NCBI GenBank assembly: GCA_965217095.1
Contig: OZ244235.1
Span: 6,448,001-6,512,000 of the forward strand
From: CAYNZV01 sp965217095
GTDB lineage: Bacteria; Latescibacterota; UBA2968; UBA8231
Direction of reading: 5' to 3'
DNA: 64,000 nucleotides
Below, piece after piece: positions 49,461 to 61,207 of the stretch. How positions within the stretch are numbered: the stretch's first letter is position 1; each line of letters starts with the position of its first letter. Both the position numbers and the translations under genes were made by a program. Below the pieces are notes generated by a model that did not search any database, had not been told where the DNA came from, and was given only the letters and a program-made list of their open reading frames with translations.

Positions 49461-52400
49461 ACTCGAGCTTTATAGGAGGAGGCGCTGAGGATTTCGGATT
49501 TGGCATCGCCGTGGATGGATCGGGGAACGCCTATGTCGCAGGCCGCACGGCGTCGACCGATTTCCCTATTGAACTTGCGATACAGGGAACCAATGGCGGT
49601 GGTACCAAAGATGCGTGGGTCGCCAAGATAGTGCCGCTGGTGACGATCACAGCCATCAGCCCAACGTCCGGCAAGGTAGGTGATTCGGTAACGATCACGG
49701 GGACGAATTTCGATACGACACCTGCCAACAACACAGTTTATTTCGGCGCCACCAAAGCCACGGTCACGTCGGCATCCACCACCTCGCTGACGGTTACCGT
49801 ACCCACAGGCACTAGCTTTGCTCCGATCAGCGTTTCAGTGAACAACCGTACGGCGGAATCACGAGATTTCTTTTTGCCCACCTTCGCCGGTGAATTCCCG
49901 ACCATTGACGCATCAACCTTTGGGGCAAAGGTAGACTTCACCGCCGCCGCCGGGCCTCTGTTGTCCATTCCCGCTGACATCGATGGAGATGGTAAGACGG
50001 ATCTGGTTGTCCTGAACCAGAGCGTGAGTTCGTTCTCAGTATTCCGGAACACCAGTACCGTCGGCACGATCGATGGCTCGACCTATGCAGCCAAGGTCGA
50101 CTTCACGACCGGGACCACACCGGCGGGAATGGCGATCGCCGACTATGACGGAGACGGTGTGGTAGACGTTTCAACTACGAATTCCGCCACCGACGACGTT
50201 TCCGTGTTCAGGAATACGAGCTCGGTGGGCGCCGTGTCGTTTGCCGCAAAAGTCGAGTATACGACGGGTGATCAGCCAACTATCATGATTGCGAGAGACA
50301 TGGATTTGGATGGCAAGACCGACATGGTGATCGCCAACAATCTCACCGCCGATGTTTCCGTTATCAGAAACACCAGCACCGCGCGCACCATAGGTGCGTC
50401 GTCGTTTGCTGCAAAGGTCGATTTCACGGTGGGAACTCAACCGCGCGAGGTAGCCGTGGGCGACATCGATGGCGACGATCTGCCGGACATCGCCGCAGGC
50501 AACTTCAGCACCAACAATTTCTCGGTGCTACGAAGCACGAGTACACCTGGTACGATTACGGCATCCTCGTTTGCCGCTAAGGTCGACTTCGCTGCTCTGA
50601 TAAATCCGGAAGGTTTGGAGATCGTCGACCTCGATGGTGACGGCAAAGAAGACGTTGCTGTTGCCAATTTCAGTTCCTCAATGATATCCGTCTTTCGAAA
50701 CACCAGTGTCTCTGGAACGCCTAGTTTCGCTACGCGGGTTGACTTTGCGTCAGGAGTGCAACCTCAAGATATATCTATTGGAGACATCGACGGTGATGGC
50801 AAACCCGACATAGCTGCAGGAAATGCCAACTTCGGTGCCGGAGTAACCGTGTCCGTCTTGCACAATACCAGTACGTCGGGCACGATCGATGCCAACTCGT
50901 TTGGTCCAAAGGTGGATTTCACGACGCCATTGAATCCGATACAATCGACGATTGTTGACGTGGATGGAGATGGGGCGCCGGAGTTGATCAGTGCTAATGG
51001 TGGCGCTGCCTCCATATCGGTTTTTCGCAACATCACGCCGGCGGTACCGGCGCCGACTATTAGTTCGTTCACACCGCTGTCGGCGAAGGTGGAGGATTCG
51101 GTCACGATCACTGGCGCCAACTTCGATGCGACTGCTTCCAACAACACCGTGTATTTCGGTGCGACGAAAGCGACGGTGACGTTTGCTTCGACGACTTCGT
51201 TAACGGCAACTGTGCCTTCCGGGGCGGCCTTCGCGCCAATCAGTGTGGCAAAAAACAACCGCACCACTACATCAGACGATTTCTTCTTGCCAACCTATGA
51301 CGGCGTTGCCAAAACGATGTCAACCGGGACCTACGCCGACCGCATCACCTTCACAACGAATGCCACAGCCTGGCGAACAGCAATCGCCGACTTGGACGGT
51401 GACGGCAAGCCAGACATGGTCGTTACCAACAACGGACCCGATGACATTTCCGTCTACCACAACCAGAGCACAAGCGGAGGCATAAATGGTTCTTCTTTCG
51501 CCGGTCAACTCAACTACGCAACGGGCACCGACCCGGTCGGCGTAGCTATCGGGGACCTGGACGGAGACGGGAAGCCAGAAATTGCCGTTGCCAACATATC
51601 GGCCGTGTCCGTATCTGTCTTTCATAATACCAGCTCATCGGGTTCGATTTCTTTTGCAGCGAAACAAGACTTTGCGGCAAACGGGAACCCCTTAGGTGTG
51701 GCGATCGGAGATCTGGACGGAGACGGAAAGAACGACCTTGCGGTCACGAGCCAGGCCTCGTCGCTGATTTCGGTTCATCGCAACACGAGTACGCTCGGAA
51801 CGATCGATGCGAACTCTTTCGCGACAAAGGTCACTTTCGCCACCGGCACAACCACGTTCGACGTCGCCATCGCCGACATCGACGGCGACGGCAAGAAAGA
51901 TCTGATCTCGGGTAACTCAGGTGGCGATTCGGTTTCAATCCTGAGGAACACGGCCACTGCAGGGGAGATAACCGCATCGTCCTTCGCAGCGAAGCAGGAT
52001 TTTTCCGTTGGGGACCAGCCCAGCAAGGTGGCAATCGGCGACATCGATGGGGACGGGAAGTTGGATATCGCGACCGGCAACCAGACGGACAATACCTTGT
52101 CGGTTCTACGAAACACCAGCACCGTCGGTACCGTTAGTTTCGCAGGTCAGGTCACCTTTGCAACGGGGACGCAGCCCATCAGCACTGCAATAGGCGACCT
52201 CGACGGGAACGGAGATGCGGATATTGCCACTTCCAACGATCCCGGGTCGATGTCTCTCTTCAAAAACAACAGCGTTTCTGGATCGATTTCGCTGTCTCCC
52301 GAGGTCAACTACCCTTTCGTCGTCGCGGCAAGAGACACCGCCGTAGCCGACCTGGACAGTGATGATCGACCTGAGATCGTGATCCCCAACCTCAATTCGG

Positions 52401-52987
52401 GTATAGTCTCCGTTCTCCATAACATCGCCGACCCGCCCACCGTCAGTGCTATATCACCGACCTCGGCACGCGTCGGTAAGACGGTCACCATAACGGGCAC
52501 CGGCTTCGACGCGACCACCGCCAAGAACTCCGTTTATTTCGGTGCGATCAAAGCGAACGTCGCAACGGCGACCACGACCTCGCTCACCGCGGAGGTACCC
52601 ATTGGTGCCACCTTCAGTCCGTTGATCGTGCAACGAGAGAAACGTGTGGGCGCTTCCAACAAACTCTTCATGCCGATCTTTGCCGGCGGCACGAAAACCA
52701 TCAGTGCCAGCACGCTCGCTAGCAAAGTGGACTTCGCGGCAGGCATACAACCTGCCAATGTGGCGATCGGGGATATCGACGGCGATGGCAAGCCGGATGT
52801 GGCAGTCCCTAACTTCGGCACGGGATCACAGACGGTGTCGGTGTACCGCAACACAAGCGTCACCGGCAGTATCAGTGGTTCATCGCTGGTATCCCACCAC
52901 CAGTTTTCGTCGGGGGTAATACTAACTCCATTGCTATCGGCGATCTGGATGGTGACGGCAAGATGGATATGGTGGTCCCGAATGTGA
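49448..52987 (+). pseudogene. Giant T9SS protein, part 2 (FG-GAP/IPT region)
   Basis: About 1,180 codons. Opens with the second half of the SBBP repeat cut by the IS (SSFIGGGAEDFGFGIAVDGS). IPT/TIG domains (ITAISPTSGKVGDSVTITGT; similar at two further places) alternate with blocks of FG-GAP/VCBS repeats (AIADLDGDGKPDMVVTNNG), whose DxDGDGxxD loops probably bind calcium. The frame breaks at a G-run at 52912-52916, one base short, and continues in the next frame. The ATG at 49448 lies inside the insertion sequence and is not a true start. Confidence 0.83.
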
Positions 52988-55900
52988 ACCCGATAAACAC
53001 TATCGGTGTTTTTCACAACACGAGTACGTCGGGCACGATCGACGGCACCACGTTCGCTGCCAGGGATGACTTCACCTCCTCCACGAACCCGAGGGACGTT
53101 GTACTTGCAGACCTCGACGGCGACGGCAAGCTCGACATCGCGGCACCGAACGCGAGCGTACACACGGTCTCCGTATTCAGGAATACGACCATTCCCGGCG
53201 ATATCGATGCCAACTCGTTTACGGCGGCCCAGGATTTCTTTTCTGCGGGCTCAGCTCCAAACGGGGTGGCTGCCGGTGACATCGACGGCGACGGCAAGAT
53301 CGATCTGGCTATTTCGGACCAGACGACACACACGGTTTCGGTATTTCGAAATACCAACACGGCGGGTACGAACGACGCATCCTCGTTTGCCGGCGCTGTT
53401 TCCTTCGCGATCATGCCCCCGACCCTTGCAGACCTGGATGGGGACGGCAAGCTCGACATGGCGGTCTCCAGCTTCGGCACCGATCAGGTAGGGGTATTCC
53501 GAAATACCAGCACATCGGGCACGATCAACGCCTCGACCTTCGCGACTCGAGTCGACTACACCACCGGGGACGGTCCCCAGAAGATCGCGGCAGGGGATCT
53601 CGACGGTGATGGCAAACCGGAGCTCGTGGTCGAGAATCAGGTGGGCAGCACGGTATCGATCTTCAAGAACAACAGCGTCTCGGGTACCATCGACGCATCT
53701 TCTTTTGCGGCCAAGCTAGATGTTACGCCCGGTAGCACGCCTGCCGGCGTGGCGATCGGAGATCTGGACGGGGATGGAAGACCCGACCTTGCGGTAGCCA
53801 ACAACGGATCCAATTCGCTTTCGATATTTCACAATCAAAGCGATCTCGAAACCGTCGGTCTGTCGGGCACTACCACGGTGTCTCCCGGCAGCGAAGTCCA
53901 GCTCTTCCGCATCGGCCTGGTCAGCTACGGCTCCTACACCCTCAACGGCATCTCCGTGACCCTCTCCGACCTGTCCAGCACTACTGGAATCACTTCGAGC
54001 GACCTCGAACTTAGAATGTACCGGAGCACCGACGAAACCTTCGACAGTGGCGATACCCAGATCGGCACTCAGAGCACCGTGAACCTGGGAAGCACAACGA
54101 CTATATCGCCGTCTACATCCGAGAACCCGGTGGATCATTCGTTCTACGTCGTGACCGCTTTCATCAATTCCAGCGCCAACGACGGCAACGCCTTCAAACT
54201 AGGGTTCGCGCAGAACGGTGTGACGACGAGCGCGGGAGGCGAAGGAGCAGCGATTGCCGCAAGCGATGGCAATAACATCACCTCTGTAGTGACCGCAACG
54301 AAGTGGGTCTTCACGGCACAACCGACAGGGGCGACGCATCTTCAGGAGCTGACGCCGCAACCGGGCTTGGCCGCCCGGGATGACAACGGCAACCTGGATG
54401 TAAACATCAACGGCACCGTCACCTTATCGGTGAGTCCGTCGGGCTCGCTGTCGCAAAGCACGTTTACCGCCGCTAACGGCCTTGTGCCGACCGGCAACGT
54501 GACCATATCGGGTGCCGGGTCCCGCACCCTGATCGCCACCGGCCTTGGTCTCACCCCCGATACGACGGCGGCGTTTGAGGTAGCGAAGGCGGCGGCGACC
54601 GTCACACTGAACAACCTGCTGGCGGTTTCCGACGGCAATCCGAAGATAGGTGGAGCCACGACCGACCCGCCGGGCCTTGAGGTGATCTTTACTCACAATG
54701 AGTTCGGCGTGCCGCTGGACAGTCCTCCAGTTGAGCCGGGCGCCTACGGGGTTACCGGCACGGTGAACGATCCCAACTACCAAGGAAGTGCCACAGGTAC
54801 GCTCCACATTCTTCTGGATGACCCGCCCAAGGCAGGATTCGCCGCCTCGGCCACGCAAGGCAATTCACCCTTCACAGCGACGTTCACTGACCGCTCTTCC
54901 GGGCAGGTCGATACCTGGTTTCTGGAACCGGGTGCGGACAACGGCCGGGTCTACGAGAGTCGCAACGATTCCGTTACCGTGACCTACTCGACGCCTGGTA
55001 CCTACACCGTTTTCTTGACGGTCCGGGGAGGCGGTTTCACGGATCAGACCTCACTGGACATCATCGTGAATGGGCCGCCGAATCTCGAAAACATTGCCGA
55101 CGCCAGCGCCAACGAAGATGAAACGTTGGTGCTGGACCTGAGCGGCATCGATGCGGAAACCGGCACCTGGACCCTTTCCGGCACGGATCAAACACTCATC
55201 TCCGCCTCCTCGATCGAGGGCGACCAGATCACCTTCACGCCAGTGCCGCATGCCAACGGCAGTGATGTGGTGACGATCACCCGCACCAACGTCCACAGCC
55301 TGAGCACGTCTCAGGATGTGACCCTGACCTGGGTGCCCGTGGACGATGCACCGACCATCGTGGATCTGGCATCCACATATTCTGCGGCGGAAGACAATGC
55401 GATTCACGTCGGTGCGGTAGCGAACGTCACCGACCTCGATTCCGACGTCGGTACTTTGGTGTGGTCGGCCTCTGGTTTCGACGGCGTATTGGTGGGATCC
55501 ACCACTGCCAGCAACAACGGCGTCGACCTGACGCCGGCGGTGAACGCGTTTGGCGACACTAAGGCCACCATCATCGTGACCGATCCAGCGACGGGTGCGA
55601 CCGCAACGCAAGATGTGACGCTGATCTGGACCCGGGTCAACGACCGGCCGTCGACACCCGTGGTCGGTTTTCCGGCGGACGGTATGACGGATGCGCCACT
55701 GGCACCGCTGTTCTCGTGGTCTGCCCGCGACGTCGACTTCGATGCTCTGGTCTTCGATCTGTTCCTGGGCCCGACAGGATCCAGCCTTGTGCAGGTTGCC
55801 AGTCGCCAGGACGCCACCTCCTACAGCTCCTCTGAGCTGAGCCCGGGAACTTCCTATACGTGGGTGGTGCTGGCCCATGATCCGTCGGGTGCCACCGCGG

Positions 55901-58900
55901 AGGCCAGCTTCGCTTTCACCACTGAAGCCGATCTCCGTGCACCGCTGATCTCCAACGTGGGTGCTGCCCCGACGGAGCGGTCGGTCACCTTCAGCTGGTC
56001 CACGGATGAGCCGGCGACGAGCGTGCTGCAATTGACGGCTGAGGACGGAGGGGCGGCGACGGTCAACCCGAACCCGGGCCAGCTGGATCCGAGCACGGTG
56101 GAGATTTCGGCTTCCGACTTGGTCCGCGAACACCAGCTCACGGCCGAGGATCTGCGAGCCGGCATCTGGTTTGGCTACGAGATTCGCTCGACCGATGCCC
56201 TGGGCAATGAGTCTGAGGCTTACAGCGGCCGCGTGTTGACCCTGGCGGCTCCCGACCGCACGGCACCTCTCTTCCTCGTTGATCCCTATATAGAAGGAAT
56301 AACGCCGGAAAGCGCCGTCGTCCGCTGGAGCACGGATGAACCGGCGGACAGTCGAGTTCGCTTCTCCCGATTGGCGGCGGCAAAGGCGACGCTGATTGCG
56401 CAGGAAAGCGCCAGCGCTGCGGCGGATTTCACCACCGCGGCCGAGAGCGACGTCACCGCACCCAACATCACTTCCGGTCCCAGTTTTCAGGGGATCACCG
56501 AGACCGGTGTCACCATCGTCTGGACTACGGACGAGCCGGCCTCATCGCTGGTGGACTGGAGCATCGATCCGGCCGCTGATCCGGCCGCTGCGAAAGTCGC
56601 CGCGAAGAAATTGGCAGCGGCAGGAGAGCCGGCGGCGAAGGTCACGGCTACCGCGCAGACAATTGAAACCCTTGGCCGCGTCGAGCGCGGCGAGCTGGTG
56701 CAGCAACACCGGATGACCCTGGCTGAGCTATTGCCGGGCACCACCTACCACATCGTCGTTACCAGCAAGGACCTGCTGTCCAACAGCGTAACCACCGATC
56801 CGAACGGCACCGAGCTGTTCAGCCGCCATCACCAGTTCAACACGCGTGGCAGCAGCGATCGCGAGGCGCCCACCTTCGCCGTCAATCCTACGGTTACCTG
56901 GACCAACAGCACCGCTGTAGTAGCATGGGGTACCAATGAACGCGCTGCTTCAAGGGTCGACTGGCGCGGCGGCGGCGAGCGCGACTTCGTCGAGGACAAC
57001 GCCCTGGTGCAGGATCACAGCCTGACCGTTACCGGGCTGAAGTCGCGCACGGCGTATCGCTTTCTGATCACCGCCCAGGATCAGGCCGGAAACAAACTCA
57101 CATGGGGTTCGCTGGACGGGCCGATGAAACCGGTGGAGGGGTCGGCAAAGATCCTGCAACCCCCCGGTGGTGGCGGTTTCTTCGTCACCGAGAACGTCGC
57201 CGACAGCCAGTTGCCCTTAATTATCGACGGACCGCGGGTGCGCGAGAAGACGGCGAGCAGTCTCACCATCGGCTGGGACACCGACGAGCTGGCCGACAGC
57301 TTTGTTCGTTATGGCCCGACCGATGAACTGGACAACGTCGTGGGCTCGGCGCAGGATGTCACGCAGCACAGCGTCACGGTCACCAACCTGGAAGCGGGAC
57401 AACCGTACTTCTATCAGATCTCTTCCACCGACCCTTCTGGAAACGGCGCCACCGAGAGCTCCGTTGCCGTAGTGTCCACCGCCCCCGAGGTCGACCTGGT
57501 GCCGCCGCGCTTCGTCGAAGAACCGACCGTCGCTGCCAGCACGGACGACGAGATCGTGCTGTCCTGGCGCACCGACGAAGCGGCCGCGGCGCGCATCGAA
57601 TTTGCTTCTCCCGAAGGTGAGATGTTCACCCGCCAGGTGGATCGACGGCAGGCGACACAGCAGGTTACGCTGGACCATCTGGAAATCGACACCGAGTACG
57701 AGCTGTCGATCTACGTCAACGATGCCAGCCAGAACGAAACGCCCGAGCCGTTTCTGCTGCGGGTAGCAACGGATGCTGGACCCGATCTCGAGCCGCCGCG
57801 CATTCTGACCGGTCCCGAGGTCAAAGCGATCACCGATCGCAGCGCCTCTATCGTCTGGACCACCGACGAGCTCGCCGATTCCTACGTCGACTACCACGGC
57901 ACGCCATACCTTGGTTCGGTGGTGGGTTCGCCCCGCTACAGCTTCGAGCACGCGGTGATGCTGACCAACCTGGAGCCGGACAGTACGTATTACTTCCGCG
58001 TCGGCTCCACCGATCGCGCCAACAACGGGCCAACTGTTACCGCGGTTGCCGACTTCATCACCCTTGAAGCCCCGGATATCGAACCGCCCGCCGCGCCTAC
58101 CGAGCTCCAGGTTACCTCCGGCTTCAGCTCGATCCTGTTGGGATGGACCGCGAACGAAGAAGACGATCTGGGTGGTTACTCCGTGTATCGGGAGACCGAG
58201 CCAGAAAGCTTCGAGTTGGTGGCCACGCAGCTGGAAGAGCCACGTTTTCTCGATGAAAATCTGGAGGAAGGGGTTCTCTATCGCTACCGGGTCTCCGCGG
58301 TGGACCAGGAAAACCCGCCCAACGAGAGTTTGTTGAGCGAAATTGCCGAAGGCACGCCGAACGAGGCGAACGTGCCCGGTGCCCCGGAGATCCTCGGTTT
58401 GGAACAGGGGGCCCTAGCGAGTCGCCCCATCCTGGTGATCCAGAATGCGGTGCCGGTGGCTGCTGAGGACGTATTGACCTACACCGTGCAGGTTTCCACT
58501 CAAAGCTCATTCCGTGACATCGTCGCCCGCGGCGGCAACATCGCCGAAGGGTTTGGTGGCATGACTCGCTGGCGCGTCGGCAAGTCGCTGATACCCACTG
58601 CCCGATATTGGTGGAGGGCTCGCGCGTCCCATGGCCCTTTCGACGGACCCTGGAGTCGACCCGTGCGGTTGCGGCCCAATCAGGCGGTTGTGCCCCTGAC
58701 CTCGGAGGACTTCGACGGCGACGGCGCCGTATCCTTCTCCGACTTCTTCATCCTGGCCAACGGGTTTGGCAGCGGCGATCCGATTCTCGATCTAGATCGC
58801 GACGGCACTGTTGGACGCGGAGATCTCAACCAGCTCAAGCAGAAGTTTGGCAGCCAGGTGGCAAGCAAGCTTCTGTTCTCGCAGGGCGCGGAAGTGGCGG

Positions 58901-59586
58901 CGGGAACTGCTGTGGATGTGGATGCCGAGGCAACGGGTGGGCAGGTTAGAGTGCGAATGCGCCTCGCCGGAATTCCACGGTTGAGCGGCTACGGCCTTAC
59001 CGTGTTGGCCAATCCGCCCATCCTGCGGTATGTAGGCCGGGTCGATTCCGCGGTGGTGCTTGGCAAGCCGAATCGAAGACTGTCACTAGTACTCGAGGCC
59101 GATGATCTGCTGCATATCTCGGATCACCTGAAGGGACGGGTGTCCGGGGTCGAGCTGGACGAGAGTCTGGAGATCGAGCTGCTCTTTGCACTGGATGGCC
59201 AGCCGCAGAACGTGGAGCTGGTCGTGCAGGAAGCTTTCTTAGGGCGCGGCGCCGGCCGTGCCTGGAGGGTGGAAACGGTGGGTCGGGCGAAGGTGGTGCC
59301 GAGGTCGTTTGCACTGTATCCGAACTATCCGAATCCGTTCAACCCGTCCACCATCATACCTGTTGGCATCCCGTCGGCAGTTGCGGGTGGGCAGGAGTTG
59401 CGCCTGTACAATCTGTTGGGTCAGGTGATTCGGCGATGGGACCTTGTCGGGTGGAACCCCGGCTTTCACCGGGTGACGTGGGATGGGAAGGACGGCGAGG
59501 GGAGCGCGGTGGCCAGTGGTGTGTATCTGGTGCAGCTGGACGCCGGCGACAGGGTTTCCACCCAGAAGCTGATGCTACTTCGGTAA
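52963..59586 (+). pseudogene. Giant T9SS protein, part 3 (FG-GAP, Ig-like/FnIII, dockerin, T9SS domain)
   Basis: About 2,200 codons. First FG-GAP repeats, then PKD/Ig-like and cadherin-like domains (FTATFTDRSSGQVDTWF; TLVLDLSGIDAETGTW), then about eight fibronectin type III-like domains (residues ~960-1830, e.g. TSVLQLTAEDGG, DSYVDYHGTPYLGSVVGSPR). Near the end a dockerin type I-like pair (DFDGDGAVSFSDFFILANGF; DLDRDGTVGRGDLNQLKQKF) and a cohesin-like region precede the C-terminal T9SS sorting domain (YPNYPNPFNPSTIIPVGIP, GVYLVQLDAGDRVSTQKLML). The domain directs export by the type IX system and attachment to the cell surface. Confidence 0.85.
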
Positions 59587-59710
59587 GCGAGAGTTAGCGG
59601 AAATTCGTTGTCCCTCGTGGCAGATACAGCGAGGCGGAGGAGTTGTATATTATTAGGATGTCGAAGCTCATCGCTGCCCGGTGGCGGCCTGCACTGAGGA
59701 GATCGTGTCG

Positions 59711-59908
59711 ATGAAATACAAAGTTGCCTTGGTCGAGTCTGATGAAGGATACAGTATTTCTGTTCCTGGGCTTCCTGGCTGTTGGTCACAGGGAGTAACC
59801 GAGGTGGAGGCACTTGCAAACATTGAGGTAGCCATCCGCGAATACCTTGCAGCAGTCGACGAGCTACTGGATGATGCTGAAGTTCGAGAGGTCGAGTTGA
59901 CGGTATAG
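59711..59908 (+). CDS. hicB: HicB-family antitoxin (short form)
   Basis: 65 residues from ATG 59711: KYKVALVESDEGYSISVPGLPGCWSQG and the C-terminal AIREYLAAVDELL match HicB. HicB binds and inhibits HicA and its own promoter. The next frame starts on its stop codon but codes only a toxin fragment, so it appears to be left without a working partner. Confidence 0.85.
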   Translation: MKYKVALVESDEGYSISVPGLPGCWSQGVTEVEALANIEVAIREYLAAVDELLDDAEVREVELTV

Positions 59909-60051
59909 TGAGCCATAGTACACGGATATTGACGATTCCCCGAAGCAACCCAATCAATGCGTTCACATTTGGTGGTATTGTTCGGGACGCTGGCCTCACA
60001 GTTGAGCAGTTCCGCGATTTCTTGAAATGGTTCAAACTTCCGCTAACGTAA
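59908..60051 (+). pseudogene. HicA toxin fragment (N-terminus missing)
   Basis: 47 codons starting at a GTG overlapping the hicB stop. It reads HSTRILTIPRSNPINAF and GIVRDAGLTVEQF, which corresponds to the C-terminal ~40 residues of HicA (~75 residues). The first ~30 residues, including the catalytic His region, are absent. An in-frame deletion joined the remnant to the antitoxin. Confidence 0.65.
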
Positions 60052-60119
60052 AAGCGCCCCTGAGCCCCGAAGGGTTTTGCGAAGGCGGAAGCCGAAGCCA
60101 GGGGCGCGTTGTTAGGCGC
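60041..60119 (+). other. attC-like imperfect hairpin after the hicB/hicA remnant
   Basis: Outer arms CGCTAAC and GTTAGGCG and inner arms GCGCCCCTG/CAGGGGCGC surround a ~40-base loop, with unpaired bases between them as in integron attC sites. GTTAGGC fits the core GTTRRRY, but the opposite core is imperfect (RYYYAAC not fully met). No integrase gene is seen. A toxin-antitoxin cassette beside it fits an integron array. Confidence 0.35.
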
Positions 60120-60150
60120 TGGAGCACGTTTCCAAATCAAAGCATCGAGT

Positions 60151-60374
60151 TTATGCTCCGAGAAATTCTTCTGCAGTTACCCCGGTTTGTTTCAGAATTG
60201 CTAACAAAGTTCCTTCCGGAATGTCCCCAGGATGATTTGGAATGGTAGTTCGATTCCTAGTACCGGATTCCACCAGATTTCGTGGCTTCCTCGTGCTTGT
60301 CTGTCAAACGCAAACCCCAACTGTCGTAATTTTCGGGTAATCTGTCGGTAGGTGAATCCCGCCAACCGTCCCAT
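60151..60374 (-). pseudogene. HicA toxin gene with a frameshift
   Basis: Minus strand from ATG 60374, overlapping the hicB stop by one base. Reads MGRLAGFTYRQITRKLRQLG and GSHEIWWNP, then must shift one base to continue TTIPNHPGDIPEGTLLAIL to a stop at 60151. Total 224 bases, consistent with loss of one base. The uncorrected frame stops early at 60201. The toxin is therefore disabled unless this is a read error. Confidence 0.7.
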
Positions 60375-60619
60375 CAGCTACCAACAGCAATATCCAGTTC
60401 TACGACTTCCATATCCATAGTATGCAAGCCATCGGGTAGGGCATCGCCATGTTCCTGATATGATTCTATCAGTTTCCTAGCCACATCCTGAGCGATTTCA
60501 GCTGCTTCAGCCCTCGTCCTTCCCTGTGCGACTAGGCCAGGGAAGCCATCCGAGGTAGCCAAATACTGACCGTCCTCTACTCGTCTAATCTGTAGATGCA
60601 GCCGATATTCTTTTGACAC
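60374..60619 (-). CDS. HicB-family antitoxin (DUF1902-like)
   Basis: 81 residues: YRLHLQIRRVEDGQYLATSDGFPGLVAQG and ARKLIESYQEHGD. Order hicB-hicA as in the short HicB group. Its partner hicA carries a frameshift. It lies directly in front of the group II intron on the other strand. Confidence 0.75.
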   Translation of the reverse strand: MSKEYRLHLQIRRVEDGQYLATSDGFPGLVAQGRTRAEAAEIAQDVARKLIESYQEHGDALPDGLHTMDMEVVELDIAVGS

Positions 60620-61207
60620 TATTACACTCCTGTCTAAAAAGAAAATGCGTATTGAACCAAGTATAAAATCTTTAGACTCTTTCGCCTAACACCGTGTTCA
60701 CGGTGTGCCGTGGTAAGGTGCACATCTTCAGTGGGTGCGAATCCCACCCGGCAAGGGTCGCTCCAGTCGGTAGCAATCGGAGCAGCGGTGGAGGCGACGA
60801 AGCCGCTGAAGCCTCCGGTGTAGAGGGTCGCCTTGGGCGACTTGGCAAGCACACAGGCCGTAACGTGAGTAAACGCTGAGCAGGCCTCGAAAAGTGTAAT
60901 GCGGAAGCCGACCTGCCCGTGAATCAGGGAAGGCCGCTGTCGTTGGAGAAGAGAGCGATGTATGCATCCAACGATTCCGCCGGGGTAGTGGCGACGGCAG
61001 GTGTGTAAGAGGGGATGTGGCGCAACACGGGAAGCCTCATCTGGTGGAAGCAGCGTGTGCTTCCAACCGGTAACCCGCGAGGGCTAGACCGGGCTGGATG
61101 AGGTGGCGGAGAGGTCCGTAGTACCGAAGAAGCCGGGTAATGCCGGTGGAGGGAAGGGACCTTAGTTCAAGGACAACGTCCCAAGGAGCGAGAGCCGGGA
61201 GATTGAC

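Noticed and set aside
49900..53800. CRISPR-like or satellite repeats
   Set aside because: The recurring segments are FG-GAP/VCBS coding repeats of variable sequence and length, not identical short repeats with spacers.
55051..56133. 360-codon minus-strand frame within the giant gene
   Set aside because: The plus frame has continuous Ig/FnIII-like domains with T9SS context; the antisense frame is low-complexity Arg/His/Gly.
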